Shown here: positions 23,116 to 35,621 of the stretch, one piece after another | Numbering within the stretch: the stretch's first letter is position 1 | Layout: each line of letters begins with the position of its first letter | Assembly: GCA_964019055.1 (NCBI GenBank) | Contig: OZ025221.1 | Coordinates: 5,906,968-5,970,967 of the forward strand | DNA length: 64,000 nucleotides | DNA from: Anthopleura xanthogrammica | Lineage: Eukaryota > Cnidaria > Anthozoa > Actiniaria > Actiniidae | Reading direction: 5' to 3' | Made by a program: the position numbers and the translations under genes | The notes under the pieces: model-generated | Database searches by the model: none | What the model was told of the DNA's origin: nothing | Seen by the model: the letters and a program-made list of their open reading frames with translations, nothing else

Positions 23116-24514
23116 TTTTATATCAAATAGAGACTGTAACTCCTTTAGGCCAATTTACAAGGTATGATTCACAACTGTCACACACAACATGCTGACTACA
23201 AAAATTTCTTTGTGTATATCAACCATACAACTTGCTTATAGCAGCTAATACTTGGCTTAAGCATTTCGGGTGACAGTTGTGAGGTGTGATAGTTGTAAAT
23301 CGGTCTTTAAACCCATTTTCATAATTATGTGACCCAGCCAACAAGCTGCAATGAGTTCTTGGCTTCTGTCAGTCAAATTTTCAATGGTCTGAGCTAGTAA
23401 ATTTTTGACCAATGGCAGCCAAAAACCCAGACGTCTTGGGCTGTATTGGATGCATAATTATGAAAATTGGCATAAAGTGCTTGAAAATTTCTGAAATTGT
23501 AATCTATTTTCAAAGACAATCAGAAACCGTTTTGGAAAAACACTAAGAAAACTTCTTTATTGCTTTTTGAAAATGAAAAACGTAGTTGATGCTTGCCAAT
23601 CAAGGGAGAAAACTATTAGATCTGTAAGCCAGTGGACAAGCAACTGACAAAAATTAGTAAACAATCGAGAGTGCATGTTATGTTATAGCCGCCAATGATG
23701 TTGGTTCACTATACAAAGCATTCCTCATTAAAATTCTCTTGTTATATCAACCAAGATGGTGGCTAAAAATGTTGAATTTGCAACCAGGATTCATAATTTT
23801 AAATCAATTAGTTGACTCTGGTTTGTTTTAAAGTATGTTTTTTCAAGACGTTTCGATCTGGACTCAGATCTTCTTCAGTTATCGTTACTTTAAAACAAAC
23901 CAGAGTCAACTAATTGATTTAAAAAAAAAAAAAAGATGGTGGCTGTTTCATTGTTATTTATATCTCAAGGGATTTTGAGTCACATGGTTCCACCCCAAGA
24001 ATAAGGAAAGCTTTTCCATACATTGCAAATATAGGGGGAAAAAACAACCGACTGTATACAAACTGTACACCCAACCAGTAACAAAATCCTGTCAAAAATG
24101 GTCAACTATATGTAACTTGAAAGTACCCCATGACACAAAAAACAATTTTTTTCTTGAGTATTATTTCTTTATTTGTGACAACTTAAAATGTACATTGATA
24201 TATTGATAGCATACATGTAACAAATCGTTTTTCCTGATATACCAAAAGTAAGAGGGGTCTACTGGAGTTAAATATTTATTTTCAAAAACATCAATAAATA
24301 GTTTTGAATGTATGAATTGTGTTTCTGTGTCTTCTTACTTAATGTTAGTATCATTTGCAGCCAGTTTTATGGTAATCATGCCAAACAAGGGGAGAGAGCA
24401 TAGCGTGATGACCCTAAAAACTTAAAGCAAGTGCATTATATATGGCTGCAACTTTTATTGTAAATATAATGTATGCATGCAAAAGGTAATGTGCATCAAA
24501 GCTCACAAAGCACT
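23116..24514. repeat. Intergenic, containing a 23810-23925 inverted repeat
   Basis: Two arms of about 40 bp (AATCAATTAGTTGACTCTGG at 23810; its complement ending at 23922) flank a central segment with GACGTTTCGATC and GATCTTCTTCAG. That pair of words recurs in many invertebrate repeats, including Penelope-like elements, but nothing else here supports a specific class. The rest of the interval is ordinary AT-rich sequence. Confidence 0.55.
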
Positions 24515-24735
24515 CTGGGAAAGTGAGTCCTTTAAAAATGCAACAGGCAAATCAAAGGAACTATCAGTAAAAAAATTACTCTGTTATTTTCATCTGCTGA
24601 AATCCTTTTATTTCCATAGAAAATGTTGGAGGAAAATTTGTCAGATGAATTTTTAGAGGAGCCAAAAAAGCGTAAGAACTCACTTTCCCATCATGCTTTG
24701 TGCTATAATTTCGAGCTCATGCACATTGGCTATTA
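24515..24735 (+). repeat. Left arm of long-range inverted repeat around the HES gene
   Basis: Matches the reverse complement of 27705-27945: GAGCTCATGCACATTGGC (24714) pairs with GCCAATGTGCATGAGCTC (27704), and the CAAAGCTCACAAAGCACTC block pairs with the one near 27912-27935. The arms also share an exon-like piece bounded by TTTCCATAG and AAGC|GTAAGA. Confidence 0.8.
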
Positions 24736-24785
24736 ATGTAATTGATTTCATTTGATTAATTAATTGATTAATTGTCATTAATATG

Positions 24786-25411
24786 TTACCATGGCCTCCA
24801 GATAGGATTGGCAGTGGGAAACGATGGATGGATATTATAGTTTATTGACGGAGTAGAAGCACTGTTACCAGAGGCAACAGTTGATGTTGCATTGTGATTG
24901 GTGTACAAAGGAAATGTAATATTTTCGGTAGATGAGGGGACATTGGATATGGAGGGGCAGCTTGGTTGGTGAGTAAACACTGACATCTCATTGGCTGAAT
25001 TTGTAAGTTGTGATGACAACAGTCCCTTTGTGCAGCGGTCGTGAAGGAACTTTTTTACTCTCTGGTATACTGGATCCCCACTGCTGTATACCGTTGCCAA
25101 GCGACGCAGAATCGATTCTGCGCATGCGTCGTAACCATGACGACGAAGGTTTGATATTTGACATCTGTGGTAACGTTTTTCTCTCAGATACAAAACCGCT
25201 GCTTCTAGAACTTCGGCCTTTTCCATTCGAGAATATTGAAATTCCTGAAAAATGTAGGAGAAAAATATCGCAAAAACGCTTCAGTCGTGAAGAGAGACAC
25301 TCAATAGAGAAACGAGTTGTGGAAACTTACGTCCAATTTTCCAGATTCTCGCAGCAATTTTCTTAGTTCCTTTAGACTTGCGTTTATTCTAGCTCTTCTT
25401 TTCTTCTCCAT
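24786..25411 (-). CDS. HES-family bHLH-Orange transcriptional repressor
   Basis: HES proteins are nuclear repressors, commonly Notch targets, that recruit Groucho/TLE. Two exons are visible: 25411-25331 and 25244-24786 (179 aa from the first in-frame ATG). Exon 1 gives MEKKRRARINASLKELRKLL (basic region and helix 1). Exon 2 gives EFQYSRMEKAEVLEAAVLYL (loop and helix 2), then an Orange domain beginning at about residue 60 (GYDACAESILRRL). A Ser/Thr/Asn-rich tail ends exactly in WRPW, the Groucho-binding tetrapeptide that separates HES from HEY. Usual HES proteins have extra residues before MEK(K/R)RRARIN. The reading frame stays open upstream (LKFSKLT) through a possible acceptor, so a short 5' exon may be missing. 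The gene sits between the arms of a 3-kb inverted repeat. Confidence 0.9.
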
Positions 25412-27704
25412 TGTTAGCTTTGAAAACTTTAAATAAACAAAACACGTGTAAATACGAAGAAAAAAACTGCAAGGCATTTGGAGTCAAAAAGGCTTTTTCA
25501 CATAATCATCGATGAGGAAAACTGAGTTTTTTCAAATCCACCGTTCGATCGGAGAACGTTATCAAAAAGGTGCATTTTTTGATAACCAAAATTGCTGTTT
25601 GTGTTGATTTAATTAAGGTCAAAACGGAAAGAAAACTTTGCAATTACTTATGCAAGTATGGTGCAATTTTACTGCGCAATGCAAATACGCCTGCAAGATC
25701 TGAGACGTCAGTAATAAGCAATAAAAGTTACAAGCTTAAACAGTACGTAAAACTACGAACCCAAACAAGAAGTTTAAGAATTCTGTTCACGTGAAATCTA
25801 AGCATAGACGGAAATGGAACGACTTTTGTCATCCAGTAATACAAACGTAATAAGGTTTTCACACAGGGGATAAGAACGAGCAACAGCGACAAATAACCCA
25901 GGACAGAAAGACGACAGCGTTTCTCAGTGCTAACATACGGTGTAAAAAAAATAATCGTCTTTAATTTATCACACGTAAAAAGAGATATTTATTAGTAGTA
26001 ACATATACCTATTGTGTACCTTTTTGGCCTCAACTTCTCTTAAATGTTGGTTGTCACTCATAATGTTCTCGCAGGGCTTTATGATTGACTTTACGACTTG
26101 TTTTCTGGTTTATAAGATTAACTCCAGTACCACTAAGATAATCCAGCGTAAGGTAAGCGCGTGCTTGGATGGTGGTTGCTAAACCAAAAATGCTTACTCA
26201 AACCGTGGGAAAGTTTAGAGGCAATCCCAGGGGACAACAATAGACCGCAAGCCTGACAAAAGAAGCCTTAGGCATACTCTCAGCTAAAAACAGGAGAGCT
26301 TTTGTTTATAAGAACACCAATTTAGAGTGCAGACAAAACAACAATAGCTGTGTATGCAGAAACTAAGCTTTCTTTTGATGCTTTTGTTCTAACTAAAGAT
26401 GAGAAGTACATTAGCTAACGAGGATGTATACAGTTGTAAAACCATCCCTGTTTCATGATTCTAAATTCTTACATTGAAATGAGGGAAGCCGGAAAATTAA
26501 GAAAAAAATAGTGGTATTCTTTTGGTGTGTAGCCCTTCCAAATAGCCAATCGATTTGCTGAATAAAGTCGATCAACGCTGCCCCTGGTTCGATTTCAAAG
26601 TACTTATGATCGTGATACCCGATATGTTATATATTTTGCATTTGAACTGTACTTCTTTCATTCTTGAACTAATTTCTTACAATTTGCGATGGAATGCGAG
26701 GACACAGTATAAAATTCAATAGCTTTTGTTTGTGCCAGTGTTACACCTACTCGTATTACTATTGTCAAGGATTGAGAAATTAGCCTCGCGCGTCAAAAAC
26801 TAATCCCATAGAAAACAAAAACTATAAAGACCTATAAAGTTTAGACGTTGCAAAATTAGTCGTTAACAAAATGCAGGAATTTGATTGCTATAAACAGAAA
26901 CTGCAGGTGATTATATTGTGTGGAATTTCATAGCGATAGAACGAGGAATATATAATGCTAAAATATCCCATACATACACAAATTTGGAAACGAGCAATGG
27001 ACAAGGGCAATCATTTACTATCACTACCAGAATCCCTTGCACACTTTCTTTTGTTCAGCACAACTTAAATACAAATTTGAATAAGAAAGAAAATTCGTGA
27101 AGCATGCATTTTAATAGTGGTAGTAAAGTGACGCCATCTTGCAAAAGGCCTATTGGCAAACAAGTTTTGTTATCTGATAAAGTATCTCAATATTAGTAAT
27201 CTAATTTGAACGTATTTCGTAAAAAAAAGTAGTGTTTCAAGCCTTTAAAAGTGTCGAAAATCTACAAAGAATGTATTAGTAGGGAGCTTATCCCCTGGAA
27301 CCATACACTCTTTGTACATTTTTGACATATTTGAAAACCAATTATTCCGATTTGGAAAACTCTTGATATCTCTGCAACAACTGAAAAGAGATATGAACAA
27401 CTTGTAAACGCCATCCTGACTTCCTTAACAGCACTTCCGTGTTAACCTTAAAGTTGAAGGAAACTTTTTTCGTTTCAATTAAGCCTTGATATAGTTTATC
27501 CATCTCATTGAGAGTGTGGCGTGCCTCCCCCCGACCACCATTTTTGGCACCCACCCCTACTGTTAAGTGTGGTCCAACGAGCATTTGTGCCAAGTTTGGT
27601 GGTTGCACGATCTTCTCTATTTTGTCGCTAACAGACCTGACTTCTTCTTTAACATAAACTTGCATTGACTGCCTATACCTATGAGAAGAGGGTCTCGATA
27701 TAGC
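25412..27704. other. Upstream region of the HES gene
   Basis: Non-coding AT-rich DNA. It should hold the HES promoter; I did not find a convincing paired Su(H)/CSL site by eye. No gene is supported. Confidence 0.4.
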
Positions 27705-27945
27705 CAATGTGCATGAGCTCGAAATTATACCACAAAGCCTCTGGGAAACTGAGTTCTTACGCTTTTTTGACTCCTCTAAAAATTCATCTGACAATTATTC
27801 CTTCGACATTTTCTATGGAAATAAAAGGATTTCAGCAGACGAATTTTTTTCTTCTGATAGTTCCTTTGATTTCCCTGTTACATTAAAAGAAAACTAACTT
27901 TCCAGGAGTGCTTTGTGAGCTTTGATGCACATTGCCTATTGATGG
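27705..27945 (-). repeat. Right arm of long-range inverted repeat around the HES gene
   Basis: Reverse-complement partner of 24515-24735. On the minus strand an open stretch 27794-27342 runs on from the arm but begins at TTG, with no ATG; it contains HTLNEMDKLYQGL and may be a relic of a transposon or gene fragment. I do not annotate it as a gene. Confidence 0.8.
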
Positions 27946-28133
27946 GCTGTAAGCATTCCAAAGAGAGTCAAAATTAAGATAAAAACATGACGGCCCTTTT
28001 GGTGCCGTTAACAATGAATGCAAATATTTTGTTAAATGTTATAAACGCTCCCCCGAGATGCCGATGACATAACATGCAACCGAAGAATGGGGTTGTAGCT
28101 TTTATGACTAACGTTTAGAATTTTGCCCTTTTA

Positions 28134-28547
28134 TAGGCTCCTTTGCAGCCGTTCTTAGTGTCAGTCTCAAAATCCCTCCCCACTAACGGCTGCTTACTGC
28201 AGCCAGACATTCCATTCCAATTGTTTGATTCAAGCCAATCAGGAGACTGCAAAACTGAGGTGTCATGAAGCCGCGAAAAGTGAGCTGATTCTAGATTTTC
28301 AGGAGAATGTTTTGATATTTTACATATATTTACGATGATTTTCATTGTTGAGTGGGAAAATGAAATAAAGAAATAACGTTTCCCGAGTCGCTGGGCTACT
28401 AAAGATGACACCTAAGTTTTGCAATTTTTTCGATTCTGATAGGTCGATATTTTTTCTCAGATCAGCTGGCAGTAAGTAGCCGTTAGCTAGTGCGCATATG
28501 GGGAGGGATTATGAGACCGACACTAAGAACGGCTGCAAAGGAGACTA
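28134..28547. mobile_element. Non-autonomous Mutator-like element with 9-bp TSD
   Basis: The element begins TAGGCTCCTTTGCAGCCG and ends CGGCTGCAAAGGAGACTA; the inverted match continues inward for ~45 bp (TTCTTAGTGTC...CCCTCCCC). It is bounded by GCCCTTTTA at 28125-28133 and 28548-28556, a perfect 9-bp target-site duplication as expected for Mutator-like transposons. There is no transposase. Inside, 28250-28471 is a copy of the second family seen at 60628-60911, so the element is composite or nested. Confidence 0.8.
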
Positions 28548-28870
28548 GCCCTTTTACGGATAACAGCTCATTTTTTCCCGTTACGATTAACAAAAATCTT
28601 AGAAATTAATTTCCATTGTTTTAAAAGTTAAACATTATTTTCCATCGTTTTGAAAGAGTTAATGATTAATTTACATTGTTGAAAAACACATTCCGGAGCA
28701 TTCTAGGATGAATACATAACATTACATCAGTCTTGAGTCTTGAGAGATCTCGACAAATACAAGTCTTACAAACCACGACTATAAAAAAATTACGGCTAAA
28801 TTTTTTTGGACCATTTTACGGCTAACGGTTAACCCCATTGGGACCCTATAAGAATATACAATATACAATA

Positions 28871-29242
28871 CTATGTACTTATTGACTGAGTGGGAGGTCC
28901 GAACGGGAAAATATTTGGCTCGAGATCCTGAAGTACGGAACGAGCGCAGCGAGTTCCGTGCCAAGGACCTCGAGCCAAATATTTTCCCGTTCGGACCGAC
29001 CTTAACTCAGTCAATAAGCATTTTATCATATGACCACATATAAAAAATCGATTTCAAAGCGTTTTTAATAAATGCGAATCAAAATGCGTAGTTTTTACAT
29101 GATTGACGGCAGCGAGTCCGAACGGCGAGTCCGAACGGGAAATTATTACACTTTTCGGAAAAGCGTACTTTTTTTGCTGACGACATTTTCCCCAAAGGTT
29201 TTTTTTAGAATCACGCGTACAGTGAAATACGGTCATATGATA
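28871..29242 (+). repeat. Dispersed 370-bp palindrome-containing repeat (copy A)
   Basis: Nearly identical to the reverse complement of 44722-45098. Both contain a long hairpin (AATATTTGGCTCGAG...CTCGAGCCAAATATT, with GGAACGAGCGCAGCGAGTTCC inside) and a short tandem GAGTCCGAACGGC. Ends are CTATGTACTTATTGACTGAG and ACGGTCATATGATAA. Likely a non-autonomous DNA transposon. Confidence 0.85.
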
Positions 29243-30380
29243 AAATACCTTATTCACATATCTATTAGTATACATATTTACAGGTTTACATATTTTGCTA
29301 TATTTTTTTTTCAGTACAAGTATTTTGAAGGTTTTTTTTTTTTGGTTTTAGCAAAGAATAGATGGAACAGCGCATAGAATCAGTCAAGGCCCAGTTCAAA
29401 CGTCATTCTTTTATGCTTCAAGACTGGGATTTAGCCGTTTATACTGGAATTGAGATTTCTCTAACTCTTTAACTCTAACTCGGATTTTGCAGAGCACTAA
29501 AATTTACGCGCGAGGAGACTACAAATCTGTTTTTTGTTTTGTTTTCATTGATGATGATTATACTTATATACGCATGCGCATTCCTGGTGTGCATTAGCAT
29601 ATCTCACTTATAAAACCAAAAAATGCCTCTTGTCAAAGCGGTATTTTAAGTGATAAGACAATTAAAACTCAGTTCTGATTTTCACCACATAGCTGATCTG
29701 TGTATATGTTTGGGTTTTGGAAAACATGTACACATCCCACATGGAAAGAAGTAACCATAGCGGCAAAACCATCAGCGACACGATCTACATTTCGGGTTTG
29801 CTGGTCATAGCAAGGGGTTAATCATCTACGGTCTAGGGGCCGACTAACCTCTCCCTTAGGCTTCGGCCGAGCTTCCTGATCAGTCTGTAACTGTTCCTCC
29901 CGGGATAGCGGTGTTGGGGCTGAAATCTCCAGCGTAGCCGTAAGTCCATACGATGCTTCAGCACTCGATGTCTGGAAGTATGGTCCTGGTTAATCAACCA
30001 ATAAAAACAAATTAAATTGCCTATGACACATCTGACAATATTCTCAGTATAGATTCTATATGAGGTGAGCTGTTCACTGGCCAAAGTGCTGCGTCTTGAA
30101 GTTATAAAGGTTTTTCTTTGCCATATGCTAATGACTGTGACGTCGGGAGAGTCATTTATTTATTTGTTGTTGCTTGTAATTCGAAACAATGGCTCCTATG
30201 TGAAAACTAATTTGCAATAATTTGTAGAAGAGTGATCAGGTAAAACAGTGATGCATTCAAAACTCAATCTTAAGTTTTGTATATTAAATGATGACTCCCA
30301 TTCTCACATTTTGGAGTATCCGAACATATTTTGGAATATTCAATCATATACAAGAGAATCAGACAGCAGTATCCGATAAT
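29243..30380. other. Intergenic, possible repeat at 29820-30090
   Basis: Non-coding. The GC-richer block 29820-30090 (GGCCGACTAACCTCTCCCTT, CTCCCGGGATAGCGGTG) stands out in composition and could be a dispersed-element fragment; I cannot place it in a family. Confidence 0.35.
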
Positions 30381-33300
30381 ATGTACACCAGATGGATCGG
30401 ACGGGCGTATTAGAATAAGAATGTATACGAGATGGATTGGATGGGTGCACCAGAATAAGAATGTACACGAGATGGATTGGATGGGCGTATTAGAATAAGA
30501 ATGTAAACGAGATGGATTGGATGGGTGCATCAGAATAAGAATGTACACCAGATAGATTGGATGGGCGTATTAGAATAAGAATGTACACGAGATGGATTGG
30601 ATGGGTGCATCAGAATAAGAATGTACACGAGATGGATTGGATGGGTGCATCAGAATAAGAATGTACACCAGATAGATTGGATGGGCGTATTAGAATAAGA
30701 ATGTACACGAGATGGATTGGATGGGTGCATCAGAATAAGAATGTACACGAGATGGATTGGATGGGTGCATCAGAATAAGAATGTACACGAGATGGATTGG
30801 ATGGGCGTATTAGAATAAGAATGTACACGAGATGGATTGGATGGGTGCATCAGAATAAGAATGTACACGAGATGGATTGGATGGGTGCATCAGAATAAGA
30901 ATGTACACCAGATAGATTGGATGGGCGTATTAGAATAAGAATGTACACGAGATGGATTGGATGGGTGCATCAGAATAAGAATGTACACGAGATGGATTGG
31001 ATGGGTGCATCAGAATAAGAATGTACACGAGATGGATTGGATGGGTGCATAAGGATAAGAATGTACACGAGATGGATTGGATGGGTGCATCAGAATAAGA
31101 ATGTACACGAAATGGATTGGATGAACGTATCAGAATAAGAATGTACACGAGATGGATTGGATGGGCGTATTAGAATAAGAATGTAAACGAGATGGATTGG
31201 ATGGGTGCATCAGAATAAGAATGTACACCAGATAGATTGGATGGGCGTATTAGAATAAGAATGTACACGAGATGTATTGGATGGGTGCATCAGAATAAGA
31301 ATGTACACGAGATGGATTGGATGGGTGCATCAGGATAAGAATGTACACGAGATGGATTGGATGGGTGCATCAGAATAAGAATGTACACGAGATGGATTGG
31401 ATGGGTGCATCAGAATAAGAATGTACACGAGATGGATTGGATGGGTGCATAAGGATAAGAATGTACACGAGATGGATTGGATGGGTGCATCAGAATAAGA
31501 ATGTACACGAAATGGATTGGATGAACGTATCAGAATAAGAATGTACACGAGATGGATTGGATGGGCGTATTAGAATAAGAATGTAAACGAGATGGATTGG
31601 ATGGGTGCATCAGAATAAGAATGTACACCAGATAGATTGGATGGGCGTATTAGAATAAGAATGTACACGAGATGTATTGGATGGGTGCATCAGAATAAGA
31701 ATGTACACGAGATGGATTGGATGGGTGCATCAGGATAAGAATGTACACGAGATGGATTGGATGGGTGCATCAGAATAAGAATGTGCACGAAATGGATTGG
31801 ATGAATGTATCAGAATAAGAATGTACACGAGATGGATTGGATGGGCGTATTAGAATAAGAATGTAAACGAGATGGATTGGATGGGTGCATCAGAATAAGA
31901 ATGTACACGAGATGGATTGGATGTGCGTATTAGAATAAGAATGTACACGAGATGTATTGGATGGGTGCATTAGAATAAGAATGTACACGAGATGGATTGG
32001 ATGGGTGCATCAGGATAAGAATGTACACGAGATGGATAGGATGGGTGCATCAGAATAAGAATGTACACGAGATGGAATTGATGAATGTATCAGAATAAGA
32101 ATGTACACGGGATGGATTGGATAAACGTATCAGCCTAAGAATGTACACGAGATGGATTGGATGGGTGCATCAGAATAAGAATGTACACGAGATGGATTGG
32201 ATGGGTGCACCAGAATAAGAATGTACACGAGATGGATTGGATGGGCGTATTAGAATAAGAATGTAAACGAGATGGATTGGATGGGTGCATCAGAATAAGA
32301 ATTAACACCAGATAGATTGGATGGGTGCATCAGAATGAGAATGTACATGAGATGGATTGGATGGGTGCATCAGAATAAGATTGTACACGAGATGGATTGG
32401 ATGGGTGCATCAGAATAAGATTGTACATGAGATGGATTGAATGGGTGCATCAGAATAAGAATGTACACGAGATGGATTGGATGGGTGTATCAGAATAAGA
32501 ATGTACACGAGATGGATTGGATGGGTGTATCAGAATAAGAATGTACACGAGATGGATTGGATGAACGTATCAGAATAAGAATGTACACGAGATGGATTGG
32601 ATGAACGTATGAGAATAAGAATGTACACGAGATGGATTGGATGAACATATCAGAATAAGAATGTACGCGAGATGGATTGGATGAACGTATCAGAATAAGA
32701 ATGTACACGAGATGGATTGGATGGGCGTATTAGAATAAGAATGTAAACGAGATGGATTGGATGGGTGCATCAGAATAAGAATGTACACCAGATAGATTGG
32801 ATGGGCGTATTAGAATAAGAATGTACACGAGATGTATTGGATGGGTGCATCAGAATAAGAATGTACACGAGATGGATTGGATGGGTGCATTAGGATAAGA
32901 ATGTACACGAGATGGATTGGATGGGTGCATCAGAATAAGAATGTGCACGAAATGGATTGGATGAATGTATCAGAATAAGAATGTACACGAGATGGATTGG
33001 ATGGGCGTATTAGAATAAGAATGTAAACGAGATGGATTGGATGGGTGCATCAGAATAAGAATGTACACGAGATGGATTGGATGTGCGTATTAGAATAAGA
33101 ATGTACACGAGATGTATTGGATGGGTGCATTAGAATAAGAATGTACACGAGATGGATTGGATGGGTGCATCAGGATAAGAATGTACACGAGATGGATAGG
33201 ATGGGTGCATCAGAATAAGAATGTACACGAGATGGAATTGATGAATGTATCAGAATAAGAATGTACACGGGATGGATTGGATAAACGTATCAGCCTAAGA

Positions 33301-35612
33301 ATGTACACGAGATGGATTGGATGGGTGCATCAGAATAAGAATGTACACGAGATGGATTGGATGGGTGCACCAGAATAAGAATGTACACGAGATGGATTGG
33401 ATGGGCGTATTAGAATAAGAATGTAAACGAGATGGATTGGATGGGTGCATCAGAATAAGAATTAACACCAGATAGATTGGATGGGTGCATCAGAATGAGA
33501 ATGTACATGAGATGGATTGGATGGGTGCATCAGAATAAGATTGTACACGAGATGGATTGGATGGGTGCATCAGAATAAGATTGTACATGAGATGGATTGA
33601 ATGGGTGCATCAGAATAAGAATGTACACGAGATGGATTGGATGGGTGTATCAGAATAAGAATGTACACGAGATGGATTGGATGAACGTATGAGAATAAGA
33701 ATGTACACGAGATGGATTGGATGAACATATCAGAATAAGAATGTACGCGAGATGGATTGGATGAACGTATCAGAATAAGAATGTACACGAGATGGATTGG
33801 ATGAACGTATCAGCCTAAGAATGTACACGAGATGGATTGGATGAACGTATCAGAATAAGAATGTACACGGGATGGATTGGATGAACGTATCAGAATAAGA
33901 ATGTACACGGGATGGATTGGATGAACGTATCAGAATAAGAATGTACACGGGATGGATTGGATAAACGTATCAGCCTAAGAATGTACACGGGATGGATTGG
34001 ATGAACGTATCAGCCTAAGAATGTACACGAGATGGATTGGATGGGCGTATTAGAATAAGAATGTACACGAGATGGATTGGATGGGTGCATCAGAATAAGA
34101 ATTAACACCAGATAGATTGGATGGGTGCATCAGAATGAGAATGAACATGAGATGGATTGGATGGGTGCATCAGAATAAGATTGTACACGAGATGTATTGG
34201 ATGGGTGCATCAGAATAAGAATGTACACGAGATGGATTGGATGGGTGTATCAGGATAAGAATGTACACGAGATGTATTGGATGGTTGCATCAGAATAAGA
34301 ATGTACACGAGATGGAATGGATGAATGTATCAGAATAAGAATGTACACGAAATGGATTGGATGAACGTATCAGCCTAAGAATGTACACGAGATGGATTGG
34401 ATGAACGTATCAGAATAAGAATGTACACGAGATGGATTGGATGAACGTATCAGCCTAAGAATGTACACGAGATGGATTGGATGAACGTATCAGAATAAGA
34501 ATGTACACGAGATGGATTGGATGGGTGCACCAGAATAAGAATGTACACGAGATGGATTGGATGGGTGCATCAGGATAAGAATGTACACGAGATGGATTGG
34601 ATGAACGTATCAGAATAAGAATGTACACGAGATGGATTGGATGGGTGCATCAGAATAAGAATGTACACGAGATGGATTGGATGGGTGCATCAGGATAAGA
34701 ATGTACACGAGATGGATTGGATGGGCGTATCAGCCTAAGAATGTACACGAGATGGATTGGATGAACGTATCAGAATAAGAATGTACACGAGATGGATTGG
34801 ATGGGTGCATCAGAATAAGAATGTACACGAGATGGATTGGATGGGTGCATCAGAATAAGAATGTACACGAGATGGATTGGATGGGTGCATCAGGATAAGA
34901 ATGTACACGAGATGGATTGGATGAACGTATCAGAATAAGAATGTACACGAGATGGATTGGATGGTTGCATCAGAATAAGAATGTACACGAGATGGATTGG
35001 ATGGGTGCATCAGAATAAGAATGTACACGAGATGGATTGGATGGGTGCATCAGGATAAGAATGTACACGAGATGGATTGGATGAACGTATCAGAATAAGA
35101 ATGTACACGAGATGGATTGGATGAACGTATCAGAATAAGAATGTACACGAGATGGATTGGATGGGTGCATCAGGATAAGAATGTACACGAGATGGATTGG
35201 ATGAACGTATCAGAATAAGAATGTACACGAGATGGATTGGATGGGTGCATCAGAATAAGAATGTACACGAGATGGATTGGATGGGTGCATCAGAATAAGA
35301 ATGTACACGAGATGGATTGGATGGGTGCATCAGGATAAGAATGTACACGAGATGGATTGGATGAACGTATCAGAATAAGAATGTACGCGAGATGGATTGG
35401 ATGAACGTATCAGAATAAGAATGTACACGAGATGGATTGGATGGGTGCATCAGGATAAGAATGTACACGAGATGGATTGGATGAACGTATCAGAATAAGA
35501 ATGTACGCGAGATGGATTGGATGGGTGTATCAGAATAAGAATGTACACGAGATGGATTGGATGAACGTATCAGAATAAGAATGTACACGAGATGGATTGG
35601 ATGAACGTATCA
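30381..35612. repeat. 5.2-kb satellite of 40-bp monomers with higher-order structure
   Basis: About 130 head-to-tail 40-bp monomers, consensus ATGTACACGAGATGGATTGG + ATGGGTGCATCAGAATAAGA. Variants include ATGAACGTAT, ATGGGCGTAT and CAGCCTAAGA. The monomer length is almost invariant. Higher-order duplications are visible: a 10-monomer (400-bp) block around 30930 recurs at 31330. A ~29-monomer block from about 31540 recurs at +1160 bp: GATGTATTGG 31671/32831, ATGTGCACGA 31781/32941, GATGGAATTG 32071/33231. A two-monomer indel reduces the offset to 1080 later. Short ORFs on the minus strand are artefacts. Confidence 0.98.
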
Positions 35613-35621
35613 TGGATGAAC

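Noticed and set aside
23810..23925. Penelope-like element or ribozyme in the inverted repeat
   Set aside because: Only the GACGTTTCGATC/GATCTTCTTCAG words are present, with no reverse transcriptase, endonuclease or complete hammerhead core.
27342..27794. 150-codon open frame on the minus strand as a gene
   Set aside because: It starts at TTG with no ATG, overlaps a repeat arm, and matches nothing recognised; kept only as a possible relic.
30270..33788. Repeated 72-92-aa minus-strand ORFs in the 40-bp satellite
   Set aside because: Frames recur every three monomers (120 bp) by chance absence of stops; no start context or conservation.
13935..35612. Tandem arrays as possible CRISPR loci
   Set aside because: Repeats are contiguous with no unique spacers, and the DNA is animal nuclear sequence.
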